A DNA stretch of 64,000 nt from an uncultured Draconibacterium sp. (GCF_913060805.1 NZ_CAJXTC010000030.1:1-64000), one strand, 5' to 3'. Counted from the first letter of the stretch, positions 15,874 to 25,113 are shown. A program made the numbers and translations. Notes: generated from the sequence alone by a model not told the origin.

Positions 15874-16647
15874 ATGCAAAAAAACGATTCTGAAAAACCA
15901 TTGATTTTGGTTACAAACGACGATGGAATTCATGCAAAAGGTTTGCGTGAACTGGTGGAGGTAATGCAATTTTTTGGCGATGTAGTCGTCATTTCATCCG
16001 AAGTTTCCATGTCGGGGAAAGCTTGTGGTATTACAGTTGATCAGCCGCTGCGGGCAGTGCCTGTAGAAAAGATTCACGGTGTGCCTACCTACAAATGCAA
16101 CGGTACGCCGGTTGACAGTGTAAAATTGAGTTTTAACAGCTTGTTCGAACGGACACCAGATTATGTGGTTTCGGGAATTAACCACGGTTCAAATGCGTCG
16201 ATAAGTGTAATTTACAGCGGAACAATGGGAGCTGCCATTGAAGGTGGTTTGCATGGTGTGCCGTCGATTGGTTTTTCGCTAGATGATTACGATTCAGAGG
16301 CAGATTTTTCGAAAGCCAAACTGGTTGTTGCCCGTGTTTTTCAGAGTGTAATTGAAAATGGAATTCCGGCGTTTACTTGCTTAAATGTGAATATTCCGAA
16401 GGGAAAACCAGAGGGTATAAAAGTTTGCCGGCAGGCGCACGGAAAATGGATGGAAGAGTTTGAAAAAAGAACCGATCCGCACGGAAGAGCATATCACTGG
16501 CTGTCAGGATATTTCCAGAATTTGGATGAAGACACCGAAGACACCGATATTTTTGCATTAGAAAATAATTTTGCCACTGTGGTTCCCGTTCGGGTTGATA
16601 TGACTTGCTACGAAACCATGGATCAAATTAAGTCGTGGAAGTTTTAA
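15874..16647 (+). CDS. surE: 5'/3'-nucleotidase SurE (257 aa)
   Basis: Removes phosphate from nucleoside monophosphates and short polyphosphates. The N-terminal motif LVTNDDGIHAKGL carries the metal-binding Asp pair, followed by SMSGKACGIT with the conserved Ser, and SGINHGSNASISVIYSGTMGAAIEG with the catalytic Asn/Gly loop. The length is typical. It starts a same-strand run with a small membrane protein and lpxB, an arrangement common in Bacteroidota. Confidence 0.95.
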   Translation: MQKNDSEKPLILVTNDDGIHAKGLRELVEVMQFFGDVVVISSEVSMSGKACGITVDQPLRAVPVEKIHGVPTYKCNGTPVDSVKLSFNSLFERTPDYVVSGINHGSNASISVIYSGTMGAAIEGGLHGVPSIGFSLDDYDSEADFSKAKLVVARVFQSVIENGIPAFTCLNVNIPKGKPEGIKVCRQAHGKWMEEFEKRTDPHGRAYHWLSGYFQNLDEDTEDTDIFALENNFATVVPVRVDMTCYETMDQIKSWKF

Positions 16648-16648
16648 T

Positions 16649-16951
16649 ATGCCAAAAAGCAAACAAAATAAATACGACAAAGTTGGGGTAGGCGTTTTAA
16701 CCGGACTGGTTTTACCGCTTATCATTTTTTTTATTGTTTACCTGGTTGGCGAAAACAATATGTCGTTCCTGGATTACCTTGCCGGAATGAGAAGAATGCA
16801 GGCGCTCGTTAAAATCGGAAGCCTGTGCGTTTTTACCAACGTTGGCGTTTTCTGGATTTTCCTGCGATTAAAATACGAAAAGGCTGCCCGCGGTGTGTTG
16901 GGAGCCACCATTCTTTATGCCATTGTGGTGTTAATTTCAAGAGCAGTTTAA
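16649..16951 (+). CDS. Small membrane protein between surE and lpxB (100 aa)
   Basis: Three predicted membrane helices: about 15-33 (GVLTGLVLPLIIFFIVYLV), 55-72 (LVKIGSLCVFTNVGVFWIF) and 82-98 (VLGATILYAIVVLI). The N-terminus is charged (MPKSKQNKYDK). It starts two bases after surE and ends two bases before lpxB, so it is part of the operon. I do not recognise a named family. A role in the inner membrane linked to lipid A synthesis is only a context guess. Confidence 0.8.
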   Translation: MPKSKQNKYDKVGVGVLTGLVLPLIIFFIVYLVGENNMSFLDYLAGMRRMQALVKIGSLCVFTNVGVFWIFLRLKYEKAARGVLGATILYAIVVLISRAV

Positions 16952-16952
16952 T

Positions 16953-18077
16953 ATGCGGTACTACATTATAGCTGGCGAAGCATCGGGCGATTTGCATGGC
17001 TCAAACCTGATGAAGGAACTGAAAGTTGCCGACAAGGAAGCCGATTTTCGTTTTTTTGGCGGCCATAAAATGCAGGCTGTTGGTGGCGAGCTGGTTAAGC
17101 ATTATCGCGAAATGGCCTTTATGGGTTTTGTGAATGTGATATTGAACATTCGGACCATAAAACGTAACATGGAGTTTTGTAAAAAAGACTTACTCAACTA
17201 CAAACCCGATGTACTTATTTTAATCGATTACCCAGGATTTAACCTGCGAATTGCCGAGTTTGCCAAACAAAACAATATAAAAGTTTACTATTACATTTCG
17301 CCAAAATTGTGGGCCTGGAAAGAATACCGTGTTAAAAAGGTGCGTGCTTTTGTTGATGAAATGTTTACCATTTTTCCTTTTGAAACGGCCTTTTACAAAA
17401 AGCATGGTATCGACGTAAATTATGTGGGAAATCCGCTGTTTGATTCGATTAAGGAATTTGAAAAAAATGCACAGTCGGCAGAAGAATTTAGAGCAAAAAA
17501 TAATTTAGATAATCGCCCGATTATTGCTCTGCTGGCCGGAAGTCGTGTACAGGAGATTAAAGGAACTTTGCCTGTGATGAAAAAGGCAGTTGAAGGCCGG
17601 AATGATTACCAGGTTGTGCTGGCCGGTGTTTCGTCGGTTGACAAAGAATTGTATTCAGGAATTTTGCAGGGGAGCAACATAAAAGTGCTTTACGAATCCA
17701 CCTACGATTTACTGAATAACGCGCATACAGCTTTGGTGGCCTCCGGAACGGCAGCTTTGGAAACGGCTTTGTTTCATGTGCCGCAAACCGTGCTTTACAA
17801 AGTTGAAGGCGGCGTGTTGGTGCATTACATTATGGCTGCCGTTTTAAAAATTAAGTGGGTGTCGCTACCTAATATCATTTTGGGAAAAATGGCGGTTAAA
17901 GAGCTGCTTCAAAAAGATATGACCGTTAAAAAAGTAACGGCAGAACTGGATCGTTTACTTGGCGACGAAAAATATCGCGAAAGGATTCTGTCGGATTACC
18001 GTGAAATGCAAAAGTTAATGGGCGAGCCGGGCTGCTCAAAACGGGCCGCTGAAAAAATGGTTTCGTTACTGCAATGA
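16953..18077 (+). CDS. lpxB: Lipid-A-disaccharide synthase LpxB (374 aa)
   Basis: Joins UDP-2,3-diacylglucosamine with lipid X to make the lipid A disaccharide at the inner membrane face. Typical motifs: IAGEASGDLHGSNLM at the N-terminus, YYISPKLWAWKEYRVKK, VGNPLFD and LLAGSRVQEI, and ATSGTAALE-like VASGTAALETALFHVPQTVLYK. The length is normal. The presence of this gene shows a Gram-negative outer membrane with lipid A. Its end overlaps the next start by four bases. Confidence 0.95.
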   Translation: MRYYIIAGEASGDLHGSNLMKELKVADKEADFRFFGGHKMQAVGGELVKHYREMAFMGFVNVILNIRTIKRNMEFCKKDLLNYKPDVLILIDYPGFNLRIAEFAKQNNIKVYYYISPKLWAWKEYRVKKVRAFVDEMFTIFPFETAFYKKHGIDVNYVGNPLFDSIKEFEKNAQSAEEFRAKNNLDNRPIIALLAGSRVQEIKGTLPVMKKAVEGRNDYQVVLAGVSSVDKELYSGILQGSNIKVLYESTYDLLNNAHTALVASGTAALETALFHVPQTVLYKVEGGVLVHYIMAAVLKIKWVSLPNIILGKMAVKELLQKDMTVKKVTAELDRLLGDEKYRERILSDYREMQKLMGEPGCSKRAAEKMVSLLQ

Positions 18078-18706
18078 AGAAATTATTCTATTTAAATAGA
18101 AGATGGAGTAATGCCGCCGGATTTTTTCTTTTTAACCTCGTGGTATGTTTTTTATTAATGATTGTTTTATCGGCATTTGCTGAGAATTTGAAACATTCAT
18201 ATTTGTGGTCGTTAGGTATCCTTTTGGGATTTGGTTTGATGATAAATGCTATTGTAATTACACTGCAAACTCAGGTAAAAGAAGTTGAAATTGAGAAGGA
18301 TTGTTTTATTCTTCATTTCTTTTTGCTCAATCAAAAAAAGTATAGGTTAGACCAACTCAAACAATATGCAACTGCCGTTTATGGAAATGGTCGCTACATT
18401 ATGGCTCATTCCGTAATTTTAGAGTTTGATGATGGGAAACGCTATCAGGTTGCCGATCCGATAATTGATAATTACAAGGATTTTTATGAGTTCATCAAGG
18501 CAAGGGAATTCGAATGTTTCGGGTATATTGGGCAAAATAACTGGAGAAAGAAAAATAAACCATTTTCAAAAAAATGGGTTGTTGAACGGAATGAAAAAGA
18601 ATTGATCAAAACCATTGAGAAAAAGAAAGGTGTGATAATTTTGTACATCTACGGAATAATTGCACTTGCAATGAATTATGCGATGGTGCGTTATCTTATG
18701 TTCTAA
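18074..18706 (+). CDS. Membrane protein of unknown function (210 aa)
   Basis: Helices at about residues 12-35 (NAAGFFLFNLVVCFLLMIVL), 43-65 (SYLWSLGILLGFGLMINAIVI) and 185-207 enclose a soluble middle. The middle, from VKEVEIEKDCFILHFF to the KKKNKPFSKKW stretch, has a PH-like pattern of alternating strands as in bacterial PH-domain membrane proteins. No family name is given with confidence. It overlaps lpxB by four bases, is the last but one gene in the run, and lies 15 bases before gldFG. Confidence 0.7.
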   Translation: MKKLFYLNRRWSNAAGFFLFNLVVCFLLMIVLSAFAENLKHSYLWSLGILLGFGLMINAIVITLQTQVKEVEIEKDCFILHFFLLNQKKYRLDQLKQYATAVYGNGRYIMAHSVILEFDDGKRYQVADPIIDNYKDFYEFIKAREFECFGYIGQNNWRKKNKPFSKKWVVERNEKELIKTIEKKKGVIILYIYGIIALAMNYAMVRYLMF

Positions 18707-18721
18707 TTAAAAGCAACAGAA

Positions 18722-21130
18722 GTGTATAGCTTATTTAAAAAAGAAATAAAAACTTTCCTCGGATCGCTGATCGGTTACCTGGCCGTGCTGGTTTTTTTAT
18801 TGGTTACCGGTTTGTTTCTGTGGATTTTCCCGGGCAATTACAATATTCCTGATAATAACTATGCAACGCTGCAAGGGCTTTTTACGCTGGCGCCGTGGTT
18901 GTACCTGTTTTTGGTGCCCGCCATTACCATGCGTATGTTTGCCGACGAAAAACGCAGTGGTACCATCGAAATTCTGCTTACGCGACCGCTGGCTGATTTT
19001 CAGCTGGTAATGGCAAAGTTTCTGGCCGGATTGGTGCTGGTTGTTTTCTCGTTGTTACCCACTTTGTTGTATTTCTTGTCAGTTTACTGGCTGGGAAATC
19101 CGGTTGGGAGCATCGATACCGGAGCAACCTGGGGATCGTTTATGGGGCTGTTTTTCCTGGCAACTATTTATGTGGCCATTGGTATTTTTGCCTCGTCGCT
19201 CACCGACAACCAAATCGTTTCCTTCATCTTCGGAATGTCGCTGTCGTTTATTTTTTACCTCGGTTTCGAGTTTGTGGCGTCGGCAGAAGTTCCGTATTTG
19301 CTGGAGCAACTTTTTTCGTGGTTAAGCATTAACGATCATTATCTTTCCATTTCGCGGGGAGTGGTTGATATGCGCGATATTCTCTATTTTATCGGTATGG
19401 CCTTTTTGTTTTTGTACGGCACTACGCTGATCTTGCGAAAAGGAAAACTCCGAAAAACAAAGGCAAAAGTTCGTGCGGTGGTTATTCCGGTTGTCGTTTT
19501 GCTCGTACTTGCGATTTCATCGAACTTTTTATACCGCATAGATTTGACTGCCGAAAAACGTTATTCTTTATCAGATGTAAGCAAACAAATGGTAAGCGGA
19601 TTGGAAGGTCCCGTGGAAGTGGAGTTGTATTTAAGTGGAGAACTGGAAGCCGGATTACGAAAAATACAAAACGAAGTACTGGAGAAAATTGCCGTACTGA
19701 ATGCTTACAGTACGGCGCCGATTCGGGTACGCATTTTTAATCCGTACAGCATCGGGAACATCGAAAAGCAGGAAGAATTTATTACCGACATCGTAAACAG
19801 AGGTGTGCCGCGAATTAATTTCGGGCATAAAACCGAGCAAGGTGTGAGTTCGCGTTTTATATTTCCGGGGGCCATTATTCGTTACCAGAACAAAGAGCTG
19901 GCGGTTAATTTCCTAAAAAATAACCCGTACACTAGTTACGAAAATAACTTTAATCATTCGGTGGAAACCATCGAGTTCGAATTGGTAAATGCATTTCATA
20001 AACTGATGCGAAAGAAAAAATCGGTACTGGCATTTTTGCAAGGACACGATGAGGCGAATCAATACGAAGTGGCCGATATAGCACGGGCACTTTCTGCCGA
20101 TTTTGAAATTGACATGATGGAAGCTGCCGACCTGAAAGATTCGGACGTTGATATTTTGGTGATTGCCAATCCTAAGAAGGAATTTCCGGAGACCTCTAAA
20201 ATTGCCATCGACCAATACCTGATGAAAGGTGGGAAACTAATGTGGCTGGTTGATCCGGTTCAGGTGAGTTTGGATAGTTTAAGCAAAGGATTTCAAACCT
20301 ATTCATTCCCAAACGATATGAATATTGGCGACCAGTTATTTCGCTACGGCGTTCGTTTAAACTACGAGTTGTTGCAGGATGTGAACTGTATTCAAATTCG
20401 GGTAAATACTGCGGCGCCGGGTAATCCGCCACGTTACACTTTACATCCGTGGTATTATTCGCCGTTGCTAACGCCCAACGATAATCACCCGATAAGCCGA
20501 AACCTGAACTGGGTAAAAACAGAATTTGTTTCGTCGCTCGATACGGTTTCTGCCAATTCAACCATCCGAAAAGAGGTAATTCTGAGTACATCGCCTTATG
20601 CCCGCCGGATAAAAGCACCGTCGTCGGTGAGTCTTGGAAACATTAATAATCCGCCGGCACGCGAGTTGTTTACGCAGTCGGATATTCCGGTTGGCGTTTT
20701 GTTGGAAGGCGTGTTTACATCGAACTACAAAAACCGGATGGTGGAAAACTACGGCTATTCTTCAGCCGACATAATTACCGAAAGTCAGCCCACACAAATG
20801 ATCGTGATTGCCGATGGGGGAATGATTACCAACAAAGTCAACTATTCTACCAATCCGCATAAAATTCAGGAACTTGGTTTCGACGAAGTGTCGGGGCAGG
20901 TTTTCGGAAATAAGGAGTTTTTGATCAATGCTATTTCGTACCTCGATGATAAGCAGGGAATTATGCAGTTGCGGGGCCGCTCGCTAAAATTACGTTTGCT
21001 CGATAAAGTAAAACTGCGCGAAGAAGCGGCTTTCTGGAAATGGTTGAATGTATTGCTGCCACTGCTTTTGATCACTGTTTTTGCACTGGTTTACAACCTT
21101 GTTCGTAAATACCGATACAATCGTTCATAA
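18722..21130 (+). CDS. Fused GldF-GldG ABC transporter permease and auxiliary protein (802 aa)
   Basis: Residues 1-245 are an ABC-2 permease with six membrane helices like GldF (starts KKEIKTFLGSLIGYLAVLVFLL, then MRMFADEKRSGTIEILLTRPL). From about residue 250 a membrane anchor (VVIPVVVLLVLAISSNFLYRIDLTAEKRYSLS) leads into a GldG-like extracytoplasmic part (DUF4350-like) ending in a C-terminal helix. In gliding Flavobacteria gldF and gldG are separate genes. Here they are one reading frame. The ATPase GldA is not in the window. Start is GTG 18722. The fused form could be an exporter of unknown cargo rather than gliding machinery. Confidence 0.88.
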   Translation: MYSLFKKEIKTFLGSLIGYLAVLVFLLVTGLFLWIFPGNYNIPDNNYATLQGLFTLAPWLYLFLVPAITMRMFADEKRSGTIEILLTRPLADFQLVMAKFLAGLVLVVFSLLPTLLYFLSVYWLGNPVGSIDTGATWGSFMGLFFLATIYVAIGIFASSLTDNQIVSFIFGMSLSFIFYLGFEFVASAEVPYLLEQLFSWLSINDHYLSISRGVVDMRDILYFIGMAFLFLYGTTLILRKGKLRKTKAKVRAVVIPVVVLLVLAISSNFLYRIDLTAEKRYSLSDVSKQMVSGLEGPVEVELYLSGELEAGLRKIQNEVLEKIAVLNAYSTAPIRVRIFNPYSIGNIEKQEEFITDIVNRGVPRINFGHKTEQGVSSRFIFPGAIIRYQNKELAVNFLKNNPYTSYENNFNHSVETIEFELVNAFHKLMRKKKSVLAFLQGHDEANQYEVADIARALSADFEIDMMEAADLKDSDVDILVIANPKKEFPETSKIAIDQYLMKGGKLMWLVDPVQVSLDSLSKGFQTYSFPNDMNIGDQLFRYGVRLNYELLQDVNCIQIRVNTAAPGNPPRYTLHPWYYSPLLTPNDNHPISRNLNWVKTEFVSSLDTVSANSTIRKEVILSTSPYARRIKAPSSVSLGNINNPPARELFTQSDIPVGVLLEGVFTSNYKNRMVENYGYSSADIITESQPTQMIVIADGGMITNKVNYSTNPHKIQELGFDEVSGQVFGNKEFLINAISYLDDKQGIMQLRGRSLKLRLLDKVKLREEAAFWKWLNVLLPLLLITVFALVYNLVRKYRYNRS

Positions 21131-21243
21131 AATCGGGTAAAATCAAGCCAAGCGCGATAGGGATAATTCCTGAAAGTTTGTATATTCGTATACTTAGATT
21201 AGTTGTAAATAAGACGAAAATTCAAAAAAATAAATCGAAATAA

Positions 21244-22371
21244 ATGAAGTTTGTAGTTTCAAGCACCGAATTACTGAGTCACCTTTCTGCAATTAGTAAG
21301 GTAATCAGCAGTAAAAGTACAATGCCAATTCTCGATAACTTCTTGTTTCAGTTAAGCGAAACAGAGTTAACCATAACAGCTTCCGATCTGGAGTCGACTT
21401 TAATTACCAGCCTCGAGTTGGATAATATTGAAGGCGAAGGTGCCGTTGCAGTTCCGGCCAAGTTGATCACCGATACGCTGAAAGAATTTCCGGAGCAACC
21501 ACTTACATTCCAAATCGATGGTGAGTCGTACCTTGTTGAAATTTATTCCGACAATGGTAAATTCAGCATTATGGGACAAAATGCCGAGGATTTTCCGGAG
21601 CAACCACAGCTGGATGAGGAAGGTGCTTCGTCGATCGATGTTAGCCACGTTGTACTTCAAAAAGGTATTGAAAAAACTTTGTTTGCTACTGCCGACGATG
21701 AGTTGCGCCCGGTAATGAATGGTATTTACGTGGAGCTAACGCCTGATTTTATGAGCTTTGTTGCATCGGATGCGCACAAGCTGGTACGTTACCGTCGTTT
21801 GGATGCAAAAGCTGAATTCGAGTCTTCGTTTATTTTACCTAAAAAACCGGCCAGTTTATTGAAAAACCTGCTGCCGAAAGAAGAGTTTGATGTAAAACTG
21901 GAATTCGACGATAAAAACGCCTTTTTTACGTTAAGCAACTACAAACTGATCTGTCGTTTGGTAGAAGGAAATTATCCAACCTACAACTCGGTAATTCCTA
22001 CAAACAATCCAAACAAAATGATCATCGACCGCCTGAATTTCTTCAACACCGTAAAACGTGTTTCAGTATTCTCGAACCAGGCGAGCAACCTGGTAAAACT
22101 GAATATTTCCGACAACCAGTTAGTGGTGTCGGCACAAGATATCGACTTCTCTATTTCGGCAGTTGAACGTATCAATTGCGAATACGAGGGCGAAGAAATT
22201 GAAATTGGTTTCAAATCAACGTTCCTGCAGGAAATTCTTACCAATATTTCAACCGGCGATGTGAAGGTTGAAATGAGCGATCCAACGCGCGCAGGTTTGT
22301 TACTTCCGGCTGAAAATGAGGAAGACGAAGACATGTTGATGCTGTTGATGCCAATGATGATAAACGTTTAA
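21244..22371 (+). CDS. dnaN: DNA polymerase III beta clamp (375 aa)
   Basis: Sliding clamp that holds the replicative polymerase on DNA. Three repeated domains of about 120 residues are recognisable; the N-terminus reads MKFVVSSTELLSHLSAISKVI, with SKSTMPILDNFLF and the C-terminal LLMPMMINV (peptide-binding groove). The length is normal. It has its own promoter region (113 bases) and a hairpin terminator behind it. The neighbouring exonuclease is functionally related (DnaQ-like). Confidence 0.96.
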   Translation: MKFVVSSTELLSHLSAISKVISSKSTMPILDNFLFQLSETELTITASDLESTLITSLELDNIEGEGAVAVPAKLITDTLKEFPEQPLTFQIDGESYLVEIYSDNGKFSIMGQNAEDFPEQPQLDEEGASSIDVSHVVLQKGIEKTLFATADDELRPVMNGIYVELTPDFMSFVASDAHKLVRYRRLDAKAEFESSFILPKKPASLLKNLLPKEEFDVKLEFDDKNAFFTLSNYKLICRLVEGNYPTYNSVIPTNNPNKMIIDRLNFFNTVKRVSVFSNQASNLVKLNISDNQLVVSAQDIDFSISAVERINCEYEGEEIEIGFKSTFLQEILTNISTGDVKVEMSDPTRAGLLLPAENEEDEDMLMLLMPMMINV

Positions 22372-22391
22372 AAATTTACGACGATAAACCG

Positions 22392-22431
22392 AAAAGGTAT
22401 CCGGGAACGCAGGTTTTAGGGTACCTTTTTT
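22392..22431 (+). terminator. Terminator after dnaN
   Basis: AAAAGGTA pairs with TACCTTTT, loop of about 22 bases, then a T-run. It lies 20 bases after the dnaN stop. Confidence 0.7.
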
Positions 22432-22445
22432 AATTCATACCCACC

Positions 22446-23252
22446 ATGAAGTTACATTTAAAAAACGCTTTGGTTTTTTTAGATCTGGAAACCACCGGAA
22501 TAAACATTGTTACGGATCGAATTGTGGAGATTGCTTTGGTAAAAGTTAATGTTGACGGCACCGAGGAAGAAAAACTGATGCGTATAAATCCTGAACAACC
22601 GATTCCGATTGAGGCTTCTTTGATCCATGGAATTTACGATGAGGATGTGAAAGATGCTCCAACCTTTAAAGAGGTGGCAAAAACGCTGGCAAAATTTCTG
22701 GAAGGATGCGACCTGGCAGGTTTTAATTCCAACCGTTTTGATATTCCGTTACTGGCTGAAGAGTTTTTACGCGCCGAGGTGGATGTTGATTTTAAAAAGC
22801 GCAAATTTATTGATGTGCAGGCTATTTTCCACAAAATGGAAAAGCGAACATTGGCAGCGGCATACAAGTTCTATTGTAACCAGGAATTAACCGATGCGCA
22901 CAGTGCCATGGCCGATACAAAAGCAACTTACGAAGTGCTGAAATCGCAGCTCGATAAATACAAAGATGTGGAGTATGAAGATGCCAAAGGGAAAAAATCG
23001 ACGCCGATTGAAAACGATGTGGATAAGTTAAGCGAATTCTCGTCGTATGATAGGAACGTTGATTTTGTAGGCCGTATTGTTTACGACGAAAATGGTGTTG
23101 AAGTATTCAATTTTGGAAAGAACAAAGGAGTGCCGGTTGAACAGGTTTTGCAAGAGCAACCCGGTTACTTTGGCTGGATATTAAATAGCGAATTCCCGCT
23201 GTATACAAAGAAAGTTTTAACACAGTTGAAACTAAAAATGATGAGTAAGTAA
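22446..23252 (+). CDS. 3'-5' exonuclease, DnaQ-like (268 aa)
   Basis: DEDDh exonuclease: FLDLETTGIN (Exo I, D and E), LAGFNSNRFDIPLLAEEF (Exo II) and the HSAMADTKATYEVL segment with the catalytic His and Asp (Exo III). The core takes about 170 residues; the following 90 residues contain a small domain (VDFVGRIVYDENGVEVFNFGKNKGVPVEQVL), also found in other Bacteroidota DnaQ-like proteins. It may proofread or degrade DNA ends. The position directly behind dnaN supports a replication-related role. Confidence 0.92.
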   Translation: MKLHLKNALVFLDLETTGINIVTDRIVEIALVKVNVDGTEEEKLMRINPEQPIPIEASLIHGIYDEDVKDAPTFKEVAKTLAKFLEGCDLAGFNSNRFDIPLLAEEFLRAEVDVDFKKRKFIDVQAIFHKMEKRTLAAAYKFYCNQELTDAHSAMADTKATYEVLKSQLDKYKDVEYEDAKGKKSTPIENDVDKLSEFSSYDRNVDFVGRIVYDENGVEVFNFGKNKGVPVEQVLQEQPGYFGWILNSEFPLYTKKVLTQLKLKMMSK

Positions 23253-23256
23253 AGCT

Positions 23257-23341
23257 TGTCATTTCGAAGGAGGGAAGACTGAAAAATCTGTTACTTCATT
23301 CTCTACATTGTTATAGATTTCTCGCTTTGCTCGAAATGACA
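23257..23341. repeat. Dispersed palindromic repeat, family A copy 1
   Basis: Begins TGTCATTTCGAAGGAGGG and ends CTCGAAATGACA, so the ends pair over about 10 bases; the middle contains AGAAAAATCTG/AGATTTCTC inner arms. A second copy lies at 53593-53671. This is a known Bacteroidota intergenic pattern, not a coding region. Confidence 0.75.
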
Positions 23342-23364
23342 TTGAAATTGAAAAGCTTTTTATC

Positions 23365-23979
23365 ATGAAAATAATTTGCATAGGAAGAAATTACGTGGCT
23401 CATGCCAAAGAGTTGGGAAATGACGTACCCGAAGAACCCATCTTTTTTATGAAGCCCGACACGGCCTTGTTGCGAAATAACGATCCGTTTTATATCCCGG
23501 ACTGGACCAACGAGGTGCACCACGAAATTGAATTGGTGATCAAGATAAATCGTATTGGCAAAAACATTGAGAAACGTTTTGCGCACCGTTATTACGATGA
23601 GGTGGGTTTGGGAATTGATTTCACTGCCCGCGATGTGCAGGCGCAACTCAAAGCAAAAGGACTGCCCTGGGAAAAAGCAAAAGCTTTTGATAAGTCGGCG
23701 GTATTAAGTAATACCTTCTTGCCAAAATCAATTTTCCCTGATCAGGAGGCCATTGGTTTTCGATTGGATATAAACGGTGATACCGTTCAGGAATCTCACT
23801 CGGGTTTGATGATCTTTGATTTTGACGAGTTGATCGCTCATATTTCGAAATACGTTACCCTTAAAATTGGCGATCTGATTTACACCGGGACACCGGCAAA
23901 TGTTGGTCCGGTTGCAATTGGCGATCGTTTGGAAGGGTATCTGGAAAACAAGAAATTGTTTGATTTCGAAGTGAAATAG
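23365..23979 (+). CDS. Fumarylacetoacetate hydrolase family protein (204 aa)
   Basis: A small FAH-fold enzyme of the YcgM / acylpyruvase type. Typical: MKIICIGRNYVAHAKELGN, IFFMKPDTALL, the metal-binding HHEIELVIKI (Glu pair), LGIDFTARDVQ and GLPWEKAKAFDKSA, LMIFDFDELIAHIS, and IYTGTPANVGP. Members hydrolyse acylpyruvates or tautomerise oxaloacetate. The substrate is not told by sequence. The gene is alone, with repeats on both sides. Confidence 0.9.
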   Translation: MKIICIGRNYVAHAKELGNDVPEEPIFFMKPDTALLRNNDPFYIPDWTNEVHHEIELVIKINRIGKNIEKRFAHRYYDEVGLGIDFTARDVQAQLKAKGLPWEKAKAFDKSAVLSNTFLPKSIFPDQEAIGFRLDINGDTVQESHSGLMIFDFDELIAHISKYVTLKIGDLIYTGTPANVGPVAIGDRLEGYLENKKLFDFEVK

Positions 23980-24000
23980 GAGCCTGATAAAAATATATAG

Positions 24001-24055
24001 CCCTGGCTTTTAAGCCGGGGTTTTTAGTAAAGTGTTACACCGGGCTTTAGCCCTT
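24001..24055. repeat. GGGCTTTAGCCC repeat, family B, acting as terminator
   Basis: CCCTGGCTT/AAGCCGGGG is a 9-bp stem with a two-base loop followed by T5, a fair terminator for the FAH gene. A second hairpin CGGGCTTTAGCCC follows at about 24041. Such GGGCTTTAGCCC palindromes recur in Bacteroidota genomes between genes. Confidence 0.7.
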
Positions 24056-24066
24056 AATCTTGAAGA

Positions 24067-24489
24067 ATGGAAAATCATCACTTTCAATTAGAAATGCAGG
24101 TGCGCGATTACGAATGCGACATTCAAGGCATTGTAAATAACGCTGTTTATCAGAATTACCTGGAACATACACGCCATAAATTTCTGAACCATGTTGGGCT
24201 CGACTTTGCCAAATTGCACGACGAAGGAATTGATGCAGTGGTTATAAAAGCTGAGTTGGAATACAAGTTTCCGCTGCGCCCCGGCGACGATTTTTTAGTT
24301 CGCCTGAAAATTGGGAAACAAGGCCGTTTACGAATTGTTTTTTTGCAGGAAGTAATTCGTAAAGCCGATGATAAGCTAATGGTAAAAGGCCGCATAACTT
24401 CAGTACTTACAAGAAATGGCCGACCACTTTCTCCCGAAATTCTGGAAAGTAAATTTGAAGAGGCAGGTATTGCTATTGAGGAAGTCTAG
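24067..24489 (+). CDS. Acyl-CoA thioesterase, YbgC/FadM type (140 aa)
   Basis: Hotdog-fold 4HBT thioesterase. The catalytic-site motif is VRDYECDIQGIVNNAVYQNYLEH (canonical D-x-D-xxG-xVNN-xxY; the second Asp is D in CDIQGIV). The length and the closing VKGRITSVLTRNGRP agree with the family. It hydrolyses acyl-CoA thioesters. Its stop TAG and the stop of the convergent gene share the tetranucleotide CTAG at 24486-24489. Confidence 0.9.
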   Translation: MENHHFQLEMQVRDYECDIQGIVNNAVYQNYLEHTRHKFLNHVGLDFAKLHDEGIDAVVIKAELEYKFPLRPGDDFLVRLKIGKQGRLRIVFLQEVIRKADDKLMVKGRITSVLTRNGRPLSPEILESKFEEAGIAIEEV

Positions 24490-25106
24490 TTGCTGCTGTT
24501 GAGTATGGTACTTAAATGATCGGTTTTCGTATCGCTCCCAAAATTTGAGATATAATCCTGTAATGAGGTCTTGGCTTTTTCGCAATTGGTATGCTCTTTC
24601 TGGCACTCGTAAATATAGCTGGCTGCCATTCCAAAAAGAGCATCTTTGTTACCGGGATTAACTTCTAAAACCCGGTTGAACTGAAATCTCGCGTTTTTAT
24701 AATGACTTTTATTTAACCATTCATAACCGGAGTCAAGCAAATAGTTGATTTGTTCGATTGTGATTTCAGTTTTTTGCTTCTCTACTTCGGAAACATAAGG
24801 ATGATAATTTCGTTGGCTGTTGCTAAAGAAAAATTGAAAAATTCCGAAAGTTATCAGCGGAATAATAATTATCAATGAAACAATTGTAATGGTTTGTGTA
24901 CGTTTTTGATCTCGCTCAATTTTCTTTCGGTATTTTGCTTTTAATTGGGCAAGTTTCTCGGGCGAAACTTGTTTTGAGACCAGCTTGTATTTGTTTTTGA
25001 AGATTCGTTTTTCGCCCTTGTCCCAGTCTTGATAAGCATGATGTTTGGGGCGCGCATTGGCGCGTAACGACTGTATCATTGCAAGAACCGATCCCCCAAA
25101 TCCCAT
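24486..25106 (-). CDS. Membrane-anchored TPR-like protein (206 aa)
   Basis: The N-terminus MGFGGSVLAMIQSLRANARPK is a pattern I know from conserved Bacteroidota hypothetical proteins. A charged region is followed by one membrane helix (about 72-94, TITIVSLIIIIPLITFGIF), then a TPR-like repeat (YEWLNKSHYKNARFQFNRVLEVNPGNKDAL) and a short second helix pair. The location of the C-terminus is probably outside the inner membrane. The function is unknown. It converges with the thioesterase and lies directly downstream of the YkgJ-like gene. Confidence 0.75.
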   Translation of the reverse strand: MGFGGSVLAMIQSLRANARPKHHAYQDWDKGEKRIFKNKYKLVSKQVSPEKLAQLKAKYRKKIERDQKRTQTITIVSLIIIIPLITFGIFQFFFSNSQRNYHPYVSEVEKQKTEITIEQINYLLDSGYEWLNKSHYKNARFQFNRVLEVNPGNKDALFGMAASYIYECQKEHTNCEKAKTSLQDYISNFGSDTKTDHLSTILNSSN

Positions 25107-25113
25107 AACCAGT

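Noticed and set aside
24067-24489. Operon of the thioesterase with the FAH enzyme
   Set aside because: A strong hairpin terminator at 24001-24025 stands between them.
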